Shown here piece by piece: positions 1 to 9,417 of a stretch of DNA of 64,000 nt (positions are counted from its first letter, which is position 1; every line of letters begins with the position of its first letter). The translations under genes were made by a program, and so were the position numbers. Where the stretch lies: assembly GCA_947493495.1 (NCBI GenBank), contig CANLRN010000013.1, positions 23,026 to 87,025 of the forward strand, in the 5' to 3' direction. This stretch comes from an uncultured Aquimarina sp. (GTDB lineage Bacteria > Bacteroidota > Bacteroidia > Flavobacteriales > Flavobacteriaceae). The notes under the pieces were generated by a model. It was given only the letters and a program-made list of their open reading frames with translations, was not told the DNA's origin and searched no databases.

Positions 1-1
1 T

Positions 2-364
2 TTTGAGACTAAGGTTATATTAAATGGTGTAGTAGGAAATTTTATCATTGATACTGGTGCTTCAAACTCTTGTGTAGGTTTTGATGCTGTAGAAAAATTT
101 GCTCTTTTTGCTCAAGATAGTGATGTAAAAGCTGCTGGGGCTGGAGCTACTAATATGCTAACTCAGCTTTCTAGAAAAAACACCTTACAATTAGGGAAAT
201 GGTCTCGCAATCGAATTTCTTTGATTTTATTTGATCTTACTCATGTGAATACTGCATTGATTGCACATCAAGCAGAACCTGTAGACGGGATCATCGGAGC
301 TGATGTCTTAAAAAAAGGGAAAGCTATTATCGATTATCAGCGTAAGTGTTTATACCTGAAATAA
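2..364 (+). CDS. Retropepsin-like aspartic protease, 3' part only
   Basis: The reading frame is open from the first bases of the window, so the N-terminus lies upstream and is missing. About 120 residues are visible. IDTGAS, near residue 20 of the visible part, is the catalytic Asp-Thr-Gly motif of clan AA (retroviral-like) aspartic proteases. The second conserved block, DGIIGADVLKKGKAIIDY, near the C-terminus matches the usual end of bacterial retropepsin-like proteins, including the hydrophobic-hydrophobic-Gly loop before the last strands. Such proteins normally have a signal peptide or lipobox and sit in the envelope, but that part cannot be seen. It converges on the permease gene, with 22 bases between the stops. 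The substrate is unknown. Confidence 0.8.
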   Translation, partial: FETKVILNGVVGNFIIDTGASNSCVGFDAVEKFALFAQDSDVKAAGAGATNMLTQLSRKNTLQLGKWSRNRISLILFDLTHVNTALIAHQAEPVDGIIGADVLKKGKAIIDYQRKCLYLK

Positions 365-386
365 TTGCTTTGATTATATTTAGTTA

Positions 387-1640
387 TTACATTCCTGTTC
401 TAATTGCTTCTACAGGATCTAATCGGGCTGCCATCCACGCAGGGAATATCCCAGCAATCAATCCTATAAGAGTAGACCAAAACATCCCCCAAAACATATT
501 CGAAGCAGACAATATAAATTCGAAATCTCCTGTCATAGCTGATGCACCTTTGGAAATTAGCCATACCAATACTAATCCGATAAGCCCTCCAAAAACTGCA
601 AGTATAACTGCCTCAAATAAAAACTGTAGTAGTATAAATTTCTTTTTAGCTCCTAAAGCTTTCTGGATTCCTATGAGATTGGTCCGTTCTTTTACACTCA
701 CAAACATAATATTAGCAATTCCAAACCCACCAACTAATAACGAAAACATTCCTATAAATCCACCTATTTTTGACATGGTTCCAGTAATATTATCAATAAA
801 ATCTGTAAATCCTTGTAGTTGATTAACAAAAAAATTATCGCTTTCATCTGGTTTCAATCCTCTGTAGGATCTAATTTTCTGTGTCAAAGCAGCTACAAAT
901 TCTGGCGCATCACTACCTGATTCGGGTTTGATGATAATCATAGGAAAAGTTCCTTTATTATTATCTCCATAGATTCTTCTTGCAATATTGACTGGTAATA
1001 TGGCTGCTGTGTCTTTAGAGTCTCCAAAAAGGCCACTACCCTCTTTTTTAAGCACTCCAATAACCGTAAACTTTCTTCCGTATAATCTTATTTTTTTTTC
1101 GATTGGGTCATTCGCCCCAAAAAGACTATTTGCGATTTCGTCGCCTAATACTATTACAGGAGCGCCTCCTATAGATTCTTGTTCATTGTAAAACCTCCCT
1201 TTTACCACCTGCAGCTCTTCTATATCATAGTAATCACTTGTTACTGGAACAACACTTACATTACTTACACTCTGATCATTGTACTTAATAGTTTCTTGAG
1301 GCACGTTTAATAAAAAACTAGCCGCTTCCATTCTTGGCATAGTTCTATTAATATATTGATACTCATCGAAGGTAACATCAGGAAATTGCTGTCTTTTCCA
1401 TTGCGGCACTTCTGATGGCCCAAAAGACACCTTAGTAAGGTATATCGTGCTATTATCTAATGAACTAAGACTACCCTTAATTTCTTTTTCTAAAGAATCT
1501 ACAGCAGCCAAAACACCAATAATGGAAAAAATCCCAATAGTTACTCCCAACAAAGAAAGAAAAGTTCTTAACTTATTGTTTTTTAATGCATTAATTGCAA
1601 AATTAAAACTTTCTTTCAATACTCTAAGATAGATTAACAT
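387..1640 (-). CDS. FtsX/MacB-type ABC transporter permease
   Basis: This 417-residue protein has the layout of the MacB/FtsX permease family: one TM segment near residues 20-45 within the MacB_PCD start LKNNKLRTFLSLLGVTIGIF, a large periplasmic domain (about 50-280), then three TM segments (about 290-410) forming the FtsX domain, with the typical SVKERTNLIGIQKALGAK loop. The C-terminus RLDPVEAIR is the standard ending of these permeases. Such proteins work with a separate ATPase in mechanotransmission, lipoprotein handling or export of peptides or antibiotics. No ATPase gene is adjacent here, so the partner and cargo cannot be named. The start at ATG 1640 is natural; the 296 bases upstream separate it divergently from purH. 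Confidence 0.88.
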   Translation of the reverse strand: MLIYLRVLKESFNFAINALKNNKLRTFLSLLGVTIGIFSIIGVLAAVDSLEKEIKGSLSSLDNSTIYLTKVSFGPSEVPQWKRQQFPDVTFDEYQYINRTMPRMEAASFLLNVPQETIKYNDQSVSNVSVVPVTSDYYDIEELQVVKGRFYNEQESIGGAPVIVLGDEIANSLFGANDPIEKKIRLYGRKFTVIGVLKKEGSGLFGDSKDTAAILPVNIARRIYGDNNKGTFPMIIIKPESGSDAPEFVAALTQKIRSYRGLKPDESDNFFVNQLQGFTDFIDNITGTMSKIGGFIGMFSLLVGGFGIANIMFVSVKERTNLIGIQKALGAKKKFILLQFLFEAVILAVFGGLIGLVLVWLISKGASAMTGDFEFILSASNMFWGMFWSTLIGLIAGIFPAWMAARLDPVEAIRTGM

Positions 1641-1724
1641 ACTGTCTTTTTTGAAGAATCTAAAGATAGGACGTTTTCTCTCAAATTTTGTTACAAAATA
1701 TCTAAAACAATTACTACTAATGGA

Positions 1725-1756
1725 TTGCCTAATTCTTTACTAAATTGTTATTTTTG
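1725..1756 (+). promoter_or_regulatory. Putative Bacteroidota promoter before purH
   Basis: TATTTTTG at 1749-1756 fits the -7 consensus TAnnTTTG, with TTG at 1725-1727 21 bases upstream as the -33 element. The leader to purH would be about 175 bases, longer than at other promoters in this window. No hairpin was recognised in that leader. Confidence 0.4.
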
Positions 1757-1936
1757 CATTTTACTAACTAGTGCTTGTTCGGAAATACAGCAAAATCAAA
1801 TTTGTATCTTTTTGCTAAATGTTTGATTTATTTTTTAATTGTTTGATGCTATGATATCGACTTCAAAAAATGAATTAAAAAATTTTCAAATTATAAAAAT
1901 CGTCTATTCCCGATCAATCACTACCTAAAAATTCAC

Positions 1937-3469
1937 ATGAGCAACACAAAAACTGCAAAATCTGCATTAATTTCTGTATTTAGTAAAGATGGATTAGCGC
2001 CTATCATTAAAAAACTAGACGAACTCAACATCACTATTTATTCTACAGGTGGAACCGAAAAATTTATCAAAGAACTAGGCGTTGATGTTATCCCTGTAGA
2101 AGATATCACTTCGTACCCATCTATATTAGGAGGAAGAGTAAAAACATTGCACCCTAAAGTTTTTGGAGGCATCCTTAATCGACAAAATAATGACAGTGAT
2201 ATTGCAGAGTTGGCTCAATATGAAATTCCGCAAATAGATGTTGTTATTGTAGATTTATATCCTTTTGAGAAAACAGTTGCCTCTGGAGCTTCTGAGCAAG
2301 ATATTATCGAAAAAATTGATATTGGTGGCATCTCTCTCATTAGAGCTGCTGCAAAAAACTATGCAGATGTAACTTGTGTGGCCTCTGTAAAAGACTACTC
2401 AGAATTCCTGAACGTAATTACTGCAGGAAATGGCAAGCTTACACTAGAAGATCGCAAACGTTTTGCTGCCAGAGCATTTAATGTTTCTTCGCATTATGAT
2501 AGTGCTATTTTTAATTATTTTAATAGCGATCATCAGATTGCTTCTTTAAAAATTAGCGAAACAAAAGGAAAAGTATTACGATATGGTGAAAATCCACATC
2601 AAAATGGATTCTTTTATGGCGATTTTGATACTATGTTTGATAAACTGCACGGCAAAGAGTTATCTTATAATAATCTTCTTGATGTAGATGCCGCAGTTAA
2701 TTTAATGAATGAATTTAAAGGTGAATTACCAACTTTTGCAGTTTTAAAACACAATAATGCGTGTGGTCTGGCACAGCGAAAAACAGTGTTACAATCCTAT
2801 GTAGATGCATTAGCGGGAGATCCTGTTTCTGCTTTTGGTGGCATATTAATTAGTAATTCTGAAATAGATGTAGCCACAGCCGAAGAAATTCATAAATTGT
2901 TCTGTGAAGTAGTCATTGCTCCTTCATACAGTGACGACGCTTTAGAAACATTAAAAGGAAAGAAAAATAGAATCATTTTAATTCAAAAAGATATAGAGCT
3001 TCCTGAAACACAGGTTCGTTCCTGCCTTAATGGCGTTTTAGCACAAGATAAAGATCTAAAAACAGATGCTTCTGATGATCTAAAAAAAGTTACAAAAGTT
3101 GTCCCCACTCAAGAACAAATTGATGATCTATTATTTGCCTCTAAGATATGTAAACACACCAAATCTAATACTATAGTATTTACCAGAGGAAAGCAATTAT
3201 TAGCTAGTGGTACAGGACAAACGTCTAGAGTTGATGCATTAAAACAATCTATAGAAAAAGCAACTTCTTTTAATTTTGACTTAAATGGCGCCGTAATGGC
3301 AAGTGATGCATTTTTCCCTTTTCCTGATTGTGTTGAGCTTGCTGACAAAGCAGGGATCAAAGCAATCATACAACCTGGAGGGTCTATTAAAGATCAATTA
3401 AGTATTGATTATTGTGATAAACACGGAATCGCTATGGTAATGACTGGAACTCGCCATTTTAAACATTAA
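1937..3469 (+). CDS. purH: Bifunctional AICAR formyltransferase / IMP cyclohydrolase
   Basis: PurH catalyses the last two steps of de novo purine synthesis: AICAR to FAICAR using 10-formyl-THF, then ring closure to IMP. The 510 residues equal the usual family length. The N-terminal MGS-like cyclohydrolase domain (about 1-195) begins ALISVFSKDGL and contains YSTGGTEKFIKELG and GGRVKTLHPKVFGG. The transformylase domain follows, with LRYGENPHQNG near 215 and KHNNACGLA near 272, the KHxNPCG-type catalytic block, here with Ala in place of Pro. Near the end are SDAFFPFPD and IQPGGSIKD, diagnostic of PurH. The ATG follows an AT-rich leader without a strong ribosome binding site. mreB starts 42 bases downstream on the same strand, so readthrough is possible. 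Confidence 0.97.
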   Translation: MSNTKTAKSALISVFSKDGLAPIIKKLDELNITIYSTGGTEKFIKELGVDVIPVEDITSYPSILGGRVKTLHPKVFGGILNRQNNDSDIAELAQYEIPQIDVVIVDLYPFEKTVASGASEQDIIEKIDIGGISLIRAAAKNYADVTCVASVKDYSEFLNVITAGNGKLTLEDRKRFAARAFNVSSHYDSAIFNYFNSDHQIASLKISETKGKVLRYGENPHQNGFFYGDFDTMFDKLHGKELSYNNLLDVDAAVNLMNEFKGELPTFAVLKHNNACGLAQRKTVLQSYVDALAGDPVSAFGGILISNSEIDVATAEEIHKLFCEVVIAPSYSDDALETLKGKKNRIILIQKDIELPETQVRSCLNGVLAQDKDLKTDASDDLKKVTKVVPTQEQIDDLLFASKICKHTKSNTIVFTRGKQLLASGTGQTSRVDALKQSIEKATSFNFDLNGAVMASDAFFPFPDCVELADKAGIKAIIQPGGSIKDQLSIDYCDKHGIAMVMTGTRHFKH

Positions 3470-3511
3470 TTTTAGTACATTTACTCCAACATCTAATTTT
3501 TTTACATTTTT

Positions 3512-4540
3512 ATGGGATTTTTTGACTTCTTTACAGAAGAGATAGCTATAGACCTGGGAACTGCAAATACGTTGGTTATCCACAATGATAAAGTCGTAGT
3601 AGACAGTCCATCTATAGTTGCTCGTGATATTGTGTCTGGTAAAATTATTGCAGCAGGAAAAGAAGCCGCAATGATGCAAGGAAAAACTCACGAAAATATA
3701 AAGACTATTCGCCCACTAAAAGATGGGGTAATTGCTGATTTTGACGCTAGTGAAAAAATGATAAGCATGTTTATCAAGGATATTCCTGCACTAAAGAAAA
3801 AAATCTTCACTCCTGCGCTACGAATGGTTATTTGTATCCCATCTGGTATTACAGAAGTAGAAATGAGAGCTGTAAAAGAAAGTGCAGAAAGAGTAAACGG
3901 AAAAGAGGTTTATCTTATACACGAGCCTATGGCAGCAGCTATCGGTATTGGTGTAGATATTATGCAGCCTAAAGGAAATATGATTGTTGATATCGGTGGG
4001 GGTACTACCGAGATTGCTGTCATTGCTCTTGGAGGAATTGTATGTGATAAATCTGTAAAAATTGCAGGAGATGTGTTTACAAACGATATTATTTATTATA
4101 TGCGTACGCAACACAACTTATATGTTGGAGAGCGCACCGCAGAAAAAATAAAAATCCAGATCGGTGCTGCAACAGAAGATTTAGAACTACCTCCAGAAGA
4201 AATGAATGTTCAAGGAAGAGATTTATTAACTGGTAAACCTAAACAAGTTCAGATTTCATTTCGTGAGATCGCTAAGGCATTAGATAAATCAATCCTCAGG
4301 ATCGAAGATGCAGTGATGGAAACATTATCTCAGACACCTCCAGAATTGGCGGCAGATATATACAATACTGGTATTTATCTTGCTGGTGGAGGCTCTATGC
4401 TTAGAGGGCTAGATAAACGATTGTCTCAGAAAACAGATCTCCCTGTATATATCGCAGAAGATCCACTTAGAGCAGTAGTAAGAGGTACAGGAATTACATT
4501 AAAAAATATCAATCGATACAAGAGTGTATTAATAAAATAA
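3512..4540 (+). CDS. mreB: Rod-shape actin homologue MreB
   Basis: MreB polymerises under the inner membrane and guides the elongasome. The 342-residue length is typical. The start MGFFDFFTEEIAIDLGTANTLV carries the amphipathic membrane-binding N-terminus and the phosphate-1 motif DLGTANT. Later come HEPMAAAIG, the phosphate-2 motif VDIGGGTTEIAV and the adenosine motif YLAGGGSMLRGLD. It opens the five-gene rod-shape cluster mreB, mreC, mreD, PBP2, rodA. A 159-base AT-rich gap before mreC may hold a second promoter, but no clear TAnnTTTG element stands out there. Confidence 0.97.
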   Translation: MGFFDFFTEEIAIDLGTANTLVIHNDKVVVDSPSIVARDIVSGKIIAAGKEAAMMQGKTHENIKTIRPLKDGVIADFDASEKMISMFIKDIPALKKKIFTPALRMVICIPSGITEVEMRAVKESAERVNGKEVYLIHEPMAAAIGIGVDIMQPKGNMIVDIGGGTTEIAVIALGGIVCDKSVKIAGDVFTNDIIYYMRTQHNLYVGERTAEKIKIQIGAATEDLELPPEEMNVQGRDLLTGKPKQVQISFREIAKALDKSILRIEDAVMETLSQTPPELAADIYNTGIYLAGGGSMLRGLDKRLSQKTDLPVYIAEDPLRAVVRGTGITLKNINRYKSVLIK

Positions 4541-4699
4541 TTCTTAAACAATTGTATGTAATAAAATACCTAAACTATTTTTTTTACGTTATCCTGCTTT
4601 GGATATTTTTTAAATAAAGTGTTTTTAATTTTACTAAGCAGCGAAACATATATATTTATTAAGCATCTAGTTTATTTATAGAATTTAGTCCCGTATAAA

Positions 4700-5527
4700 A
4701 TGCAGCAGATTATCAACTTTTTAATAAGAAACAAAAACTTCTTATTATTCTTGCTGTTATTATGTATTTCATTTGCATTAACTGTACAATCCCATAATTA
4801 CCATAGAAGTAAATTTATAAGTTCTACTAACTTTCTCACTGGTGGTATTTATGGATGGAGACACACTCTAAGTGATTATTTTGGGTTAAAAAGTAAAAAC
4901 AAACGCCTCCTAGAAGAAAATGAACGATTACGTAATCAAATAAGTACACTTTCTATTGATACCACAACGACAACTTTTATAGACACCTTATCTTTTGATA
5001 GACCCTATACATATATCAGAGCTGATGTGTATAGAAATGATTATAGCAAAATAGATAATCATATTTTAATTAATAAAGGAAATAAAAATGGTGTCATTAC
5101 TGATATGGGAGTCATTACAGACAAAGGAGTCATCGGAATTATAGAAGGCACTTCTGATAATTACAGTAGAGTAATATCTATATTAAATAGTAATTCTAGA
5201 ATCAATGCGGGACTAAAAAAATCTAATCAATATGGTTCTCTAATCTGGAATGGAAAAAACCCTAATATAGTTCAACTAGAAACTATTCCTAGGCAAGCAA
5301 ACCTAAAAAAAGGAGATACCATTATCACTAATGGCCGTTCTACTATATTTCCTAAAGGAATTGGTATAGGTACTATTATTAATTTTGAATTGGATAAAAG
5401 TCAGAATTATTACCTCATAGATGTTCAATTATTCAATGACATGACCGATATTGGTTATGTATACGCGATAAAGAATAAAGATACTCAAGAGATCAAACAA
5501 ATACTAATCCCTGATAGTAATGAATAA
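4700..5527 (+). CDS. mreC: Rod-shape protein MreC
   Basis: MreC is a bitopic inner-membrane protein whose periplasmic beta domains bind and activate PBP2 in the elongasome. The 275 residues fit the family: one TM segment (about 14-31, rich in Leu/Phe), a short coiled coil (about 62-85, SKNKRLLEENERLRNQ) and a periplasmic beta-sandwich (about 105-265) with NKGNKNGVITDMGVITDKGV and GDTIITNGRSTIFPKGI, both typical MreC segments. Its 3' end overlaps mreD by 8 bases, indicating translational coupling in the operon. Confidence 0.95.
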   Translation: MQQIINFLIRNKNFLLFLLLLCISFALTVQSHNYHRSKFISSTNFLTGGIYGWRHTLSDYFGLKSKNKRLLEENERLRNQISTLSIDTTTTTFIDTLSFDRPYTYIRADVYRNDYSKIDNHILINKGNKNGVITDMGVITDKGVIGIIEGTSDNYSRVISILNSNSRINAGLKKSNQYGSLIWNGKNPNIVQLETIPRQANLKKGDTIITNGRSTIFPKGIGIGTIINFELDKSQNYYLIDVQLFNDMTDIGYVYAIKNKDTQEIKQILIPDSNE

Positions 5528-6026
5528 TACCATTTTGCTAAATATAGGTAGATTTATCATTCTTGTATTTATTCAAGTTTTTATTCTTAATCATATCAAT
5601 TTTTTAGGGTATCTAAATCCATATATTTATATTATTTTTATTTTATTAGCTCCCATAACCATACATAAAAGTATTTTTCTTTTTTTAAGTTTTATATTAG
5701 GACTAACTATAGATATGTTTGGTGATTCTGGCGGAATTCATGCGTGTGCATGTGTTATTATTGCTTATATGCGCCCTATATTTTTAAGGTCTGCTTTTGG
5801 TTTAAGCTATGAGTTCCAAACAGTAAAATTAAGTAAAGTACGATTTGGAGAGCGACTAGCCTATGTGACATTACTTGTTTTTACACATCACCTTGTCCTT
5901 TTCTTTTTAGAGATATTTAATATATCACACATACTATTAATAGGAAAAAAAACGTTATTCACTAGTTTGTTTTCAATAGTAGTTATTATGCTTATATTAG
6001 TATTATTTAGAAGAAAAGATTCATGA
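5520..6026 (+). CDS. mreD: Rod-shape membrane protein MreD
   Basis: MreD is a small polytopic inner-membrane member of the elongasome. The 168 residues contain five or six hydrophobic segments and little else. The motif GLTIDMFGDSGGIHACA near residues 60-76 matches the conserved MreD 'D-x-F-x-x-x-G-x-H' region. Identification rests on this motif and on its position between mreC and the PBP2 gene. It overlaps mreC by 8 bases and the next gene by 4 (ATGA), so it is translationally coupled at both ends. Confidence 0.93.
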   Translation: MNNTILLNIGRFIILVFIQVFILNHINFLGYLNPYIYIIFILLAPITIHKSIFLFLSFILGLTIDMFGDSGGIHACACVIIAYMRPIFLRSAFGLSYEFQTVKLSKVRFGERLAYVTLLVFTHHLVLFFLEIFNISHILLIGKKTLFTSLFSIVVIMLILVLFRRKDS

Positions 6027-7891
6027 GAAAACTGTTACTTTATCTTATCATTATCAGTACAGGGATTATATTCATTTCTCGACTATTCTATTTACAAATA
6101 TACAACACCTCTTTTGCAGCATTATCAGAGGATAATGCTATCAAAGTATTATATGATTATCCACAACGAGGAGCAATTTATGATCGAAACGGTAAATTAT
6201 TAGTTAGCAACCAACCATCGTATGATGTTATGGTTATTCCCAGAGAATTAAAACCTTTTGACACATTAGAATTTTGCTCTATCCTTAAGATTACAAAAGA
6301 AAAACTTGTAAAACGATTACGCAAGGCTAGAGTATATTCTCCCAGAGTGCCATCGGTTGTAATCCCGCAATTAACTAAAGATGAGTATGCATATCTCCAG
6401 GAAAAAATGCGAAAATTTGATGGATTTTATATCCAGAAACGTTCGTTGAGAGATTATCAAACCACCAATGCATCCAATGTATTAGGGTATATTGGAGAAG
6501 TGAATGAATCCCTGATCAACAAAAATCCATATTACCTCTCTGGAGATCTTATAGGAATGCAAGGAGTAGAAAAACAATATGAAAATGAATTACGAGGGAT
6601 TAAAGGTATTAAACGTATCCAAAAAGATCGTTTTAATCGTGATATCGGTCCTTATAAAAGTGGTCGTTATGACACCTTACCAGTTAACGGAAAAGATCTC
6701 ACCATAACTATAGACGAAGAATTACAGGCATATGGTCAAAAGCTTATGGAAAATAAGCGAGGAGGTATTGTTGCTATAGAACCTTCTAGCGGGGAAATAC
6801 TTTCGCTAATTACAGCACCCACCTATAAACCCGAACTCCTAGTTGGAAGAAAACGCTCTCCTAATTTTACAAAATTATACTATGATACGATTGCAAAACC
6901 TCTTTATGATAGAGGTGTAAAAGGAGAATACCCCCCAGGATCTCCGTTTAAAGCATTGACAGCCTTAATTGGATTACAAGAAGGAGCTGTAGATACCCAA
7001 GAGAGTTTTTCTTGCAACCATGGATTCCGATATGGAAGAAAAGCCAAACTAGGATGCCACGCTCATAGAAGTCCTCTAAATATGATCCCTGGGATCGCAC
7101 AATCTTGTAATGCATATTTTGCAAATGTCTATCTAAAAACTATTAACAAATATGATACTCCTCAAGAAGGAATCGATAACTGGAAAAAACATCTAGAAAG
7201 TTTTGGTCTAGGGAACTATCTAGGGAATGATTTATCTAGTGGAAGTAAAGGCTTAGTTCCCAATTCTAAACTCTATAACAGACAACATAACTACCCTAAA
7301 AACAAATGGTATGCTACAGCAACCATATCTAATGCGATAGGACAGGGAGAAGTATTAACCACACCTATACAACTTGCTAATATGACTGCTGCAATTGCTA
7401 ATAGAGGACATTATTACACTCCCCATATTATCAAAGCAATCGATGGAAAAGCTATACATATAGAGAACTATACCAAGCCTAAATATACAACAATCGATAA
7501 GGAGCATTTTGAACCTGTAATAGAAGGGTTACATCAAGTATTTGTACAAGGAACGGCGAGATCATTACAGGTTGAAGGTATTGATATTTGTGGCAAAACA
7601 GGAACTGCAGAGAATTACACAAAGATTAATGGAAAACGAATGCAATTAACTGACCATTCTGTTTTTATAGCATTTGCCCCTAAAGACAACCCCAAAATTG
7701 CCTTGGCTGTTTTTATAGAAAATGGATATTGGGGCTCTCGTTATGCAGGGAAAATAGCAAGTCTAATGATCGAAAAACACATCAGAGGTACCATTAGCAG
7801 AACAGATCTAGAAGACTGGGTTTTAACCCATAGTCTAGAAGAAGAATATGCTAAGCCTTATAGTGGAGAACCTTTTAAAATCAATCAATAA
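6023..7891 (+). CDS. mrdA: Penicillin-binding protein 2 (peptidoglycan D,D-transpeptidase)
   Basis: This is the class B PBP that cross-links lateral-wall peptidoglycan together with RodA. The 622 residues start with a cytoplasmic tip and one TM segment (about 3-22), then the dimerisation/pedestal domain with the class B signature RGAIYDRNGKLL near residue 50. The transpeptidase domain has the SxxK active site in PPGSPFKAL (Ser307, Lys310; Pro replaces the common Thr after Ser), SCN as the SxN motif near residue 371, and KTGT at 525-528. It overlaps mreD by 4 bases, and its stop overlaps the rodA start by one base (TAATG). Confidence 0.96.
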   Translation: MRKLLLYLIIISTGIIFISRLFYLQIYNTSFAALSEDNAIKVLYDYPQRGAIYDRNGKLLVSNQPSYDVMVIPRELKPFDTLEFCSILKITKEKLVKRLRKARVYSPRVPSVVIPQLTKDEYAYLQEKMRKFDGFYIQKRSLRDYQTTNASNVLGYIGEVNESLINKNPYYLSGDLIGMQGVEKQYENELRGIKGIKRIQKDRFNRDIGPYKSGRYDTLPVNGKDLTITIDEELQAYGQKLMENKRGGIVAIEPSSGEILSLITAPTYKPELLVGRKRSPNFTKLYYDTIAKPLYDRGVKGEYPPGSPFKALTALIGLQEGAVDTQESFSCNHGFRYGRKAKLGCHAHRSPLNMIPGIAQSCNAYFANVYLKTINKYDTPQEGIDNWKKHLESFGLGNYLGNDLSSGSKGLVPNSKLYNRQHNYPKNKWYATATISNAIGQGEVLTTPIQLANMTAAIANRGHYYTPHIIKAIDGKAIHIENYTKPKYTTIDKEHFEPVIEGLHQVFVQGTARSLQVEGIDICGKTGTAENYTKINGKRMQLTDHSVFIAFAPKDNPKIALAVFIENGYWGSRYAGKIASLMIEKHIRGTISRTDLEDWVLTHSLEEEYAKPYSGEPFKINQ

Positions 7892-9357
7892 TGGCCAAAT
7901 CCGCTGTAGGAGCGATCGACTGGATTACTGTATTTTTATTTTTAGTCTTGGTTGGCTTTGGTTGGGGCAATATCTACTCTGCATCTTATGGAGATGAAGT
8001 TTTTTCTATTACAGATTTCTCTAAAGTATATATCAAACAGGGGGCTTGGATTCTATTAAGCATTATTCTAATTATCATTACCCAAGCGATTGAGGCTAAG
8101 TTTTATGAGCGTTTTGCAGGACTTATCTTTGTCATTTCAGTACTATCGCTAATAGGATTATTTGTCTTCGGAAAAAATGTAAATGGAGCCACTTCTTGGT
8201 ATGCTTTTGGACCAATAGGGCTACAACCTTCAGAGTTTGCAAAAGCAGCCACCGCATTAGCGCTCGCTAAATTCTTGAGTGATATGCAAACGAATATAAA
8301 ATTAATCAATCATCAATTAAGAGCATTTCTTATTATAGCGCTACCAGCATTAGTTATTGTTCCGCAACCAGACCCTGGTAGTGCATTGGTATATGCTGCT
8401 TTTTTCTTTCCTCTATATCGAGAAGGTTTGGCGGCTAGTTATCTAATTATTGGAGTTTCTGCTGCTATTCTATTTATACTTACTTTACTTACCGGTCCTT
8501 ATTATGTATTGATAGGAGCTTTATTATTTATGGTTGGATTGTTGATTATGAAATCAGCTTCTGTTCAAAAAGAAAGAAAATCAAAATTATACCTCTCCAT
8601 CGGATTGGTTATGGTATTTTTGTTACTTATCTACTTTCTGATTCGTATCCCATCTGTCATTGAAATACTAGGCGGTTTATACACTAGTATCAAAGTACTT
8701 ATACTTGCCATATTTATTACTGCTCTAGGCGTATTTACGGGCTTATTAAGTCAGGGTAGATCATTAGAACGACGAAAGCCCAGATATTCCATGTTTTTGT
8801 TAGCTATACTAGTAATCACTGGTTTTTGTTTCTCTGTAAATTACATATTCAACAATGTTTTTGAACAAAGACATCGAGATCGTTTTAATATCGTACTTGG
8901 AAAAGAAGTAGATACCAAAGGTATAGGATACAATACCAATCAGAGTGAGATTGCCATTGGTAGTGGAAGCTGGTCTGGAAAAGGATGGAAAGAAGGCACA
9001 CAGACCAAAGGAGGTTTTGTTCCAGAACAACATACAGATTATATTTTTAGTACTGTGGGAGAAGAGTGGGGTTTTCTGGGAGCCTCGTTGATCATTATTT
9101 TATTTATGGGATTGCTCATCCGGTTATTATATCTGGCAGAACGGCAAAAAAATCAATTTAGTAGGGTCTATGGGTACAGTGTAGTTGGTATTTTATTTAC
9201 ACATTTTGTAGTCAATGTTGGGATGGTTACTGGCTTATTGCCTACAATCGGTATCCCATTACCTTTTTTTAGTTATGGTGGATCTGGATTATGGGGATTC
9301 ACACTCTTATTGTTTATTTTTATAAAACTAGATGCCAATAGAGTAAATGAGTGGTAA
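7891..9357 (+). CDS. rodA: Rod-shape SEDS glycosyltransferase RodA
   Basis: RodA is the SEDS-family peptidoglycan polymerase of the elongasome, partner of PBP2 encoded just upstream. The 488-residue product is longer than the roughly 370-420 residues of proteobacterial RodA; the extra length is in the middle (about 200-310), where additional hydrophobic segments occur, as is common in Bacteroidota. Conserved SEDS signatures are GPIGLQPSEFAKAATALALA (about 108-127), PQPDPGSALVY, EEWGFLGAS near residue 390, and GIPLPFFSYGGSGLWG near the C-terminus. The downstream nuclease gene is convergent after 60 bases. Confidence 0.95.
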   Translation: MAKSAVGAIDWITVFLFLVLVGFGWGNIYSASYGDEVFSITDFSKVYIKQGAWILLSIILIIITQAIEAKFYERFAGLIFVISVLSLIGLFVFGKNVNGATSWYAFGPIGLQPSEFAKAATALALAKFLSDMQTNIKLINHQLRAFLIIALPALVIVPQPDPGSALVYAAFFFPLYREGLAASYLIIGVSAAILFILTLLTGPYYVLIGALLFMVGLLIMKSASVQKERKSKLYLSIGLVMVFLLLIYFLIRIPSVIEILGGLYTSIKVLILAIFITALGVFTGLLSQGRSLERRKPRYSMFLLAILVITGFCFSVNYIFNNVFEQRHRDRFNIVLGKEVDTKGIGYNTNQSEIAIGSGSWSGKGWKEGTQTKGGFVPEQHTDYIFSTVGEEWGFLGASLIIILFMGLLIRLLYLAERQKNQFSRVYGYSVVGILFTHFVVNVGMVTGLLPTIGIPLPFFSYGGSGLWGFTLLLFIFIKLDANRVNEW

Positions 9358-9417
9358 ATGACTAAATCATTCATGCAACACTAAACAGTATTACCAACAC
9401 ATACATACCTCTCTTTA

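Noticed and set aside
346..822. Plus-strand frame of 158 codons opposite the FtsX-like gene
   Set aside because: It is a shadow of the permease gene on the other strand; the translation has no family motif.
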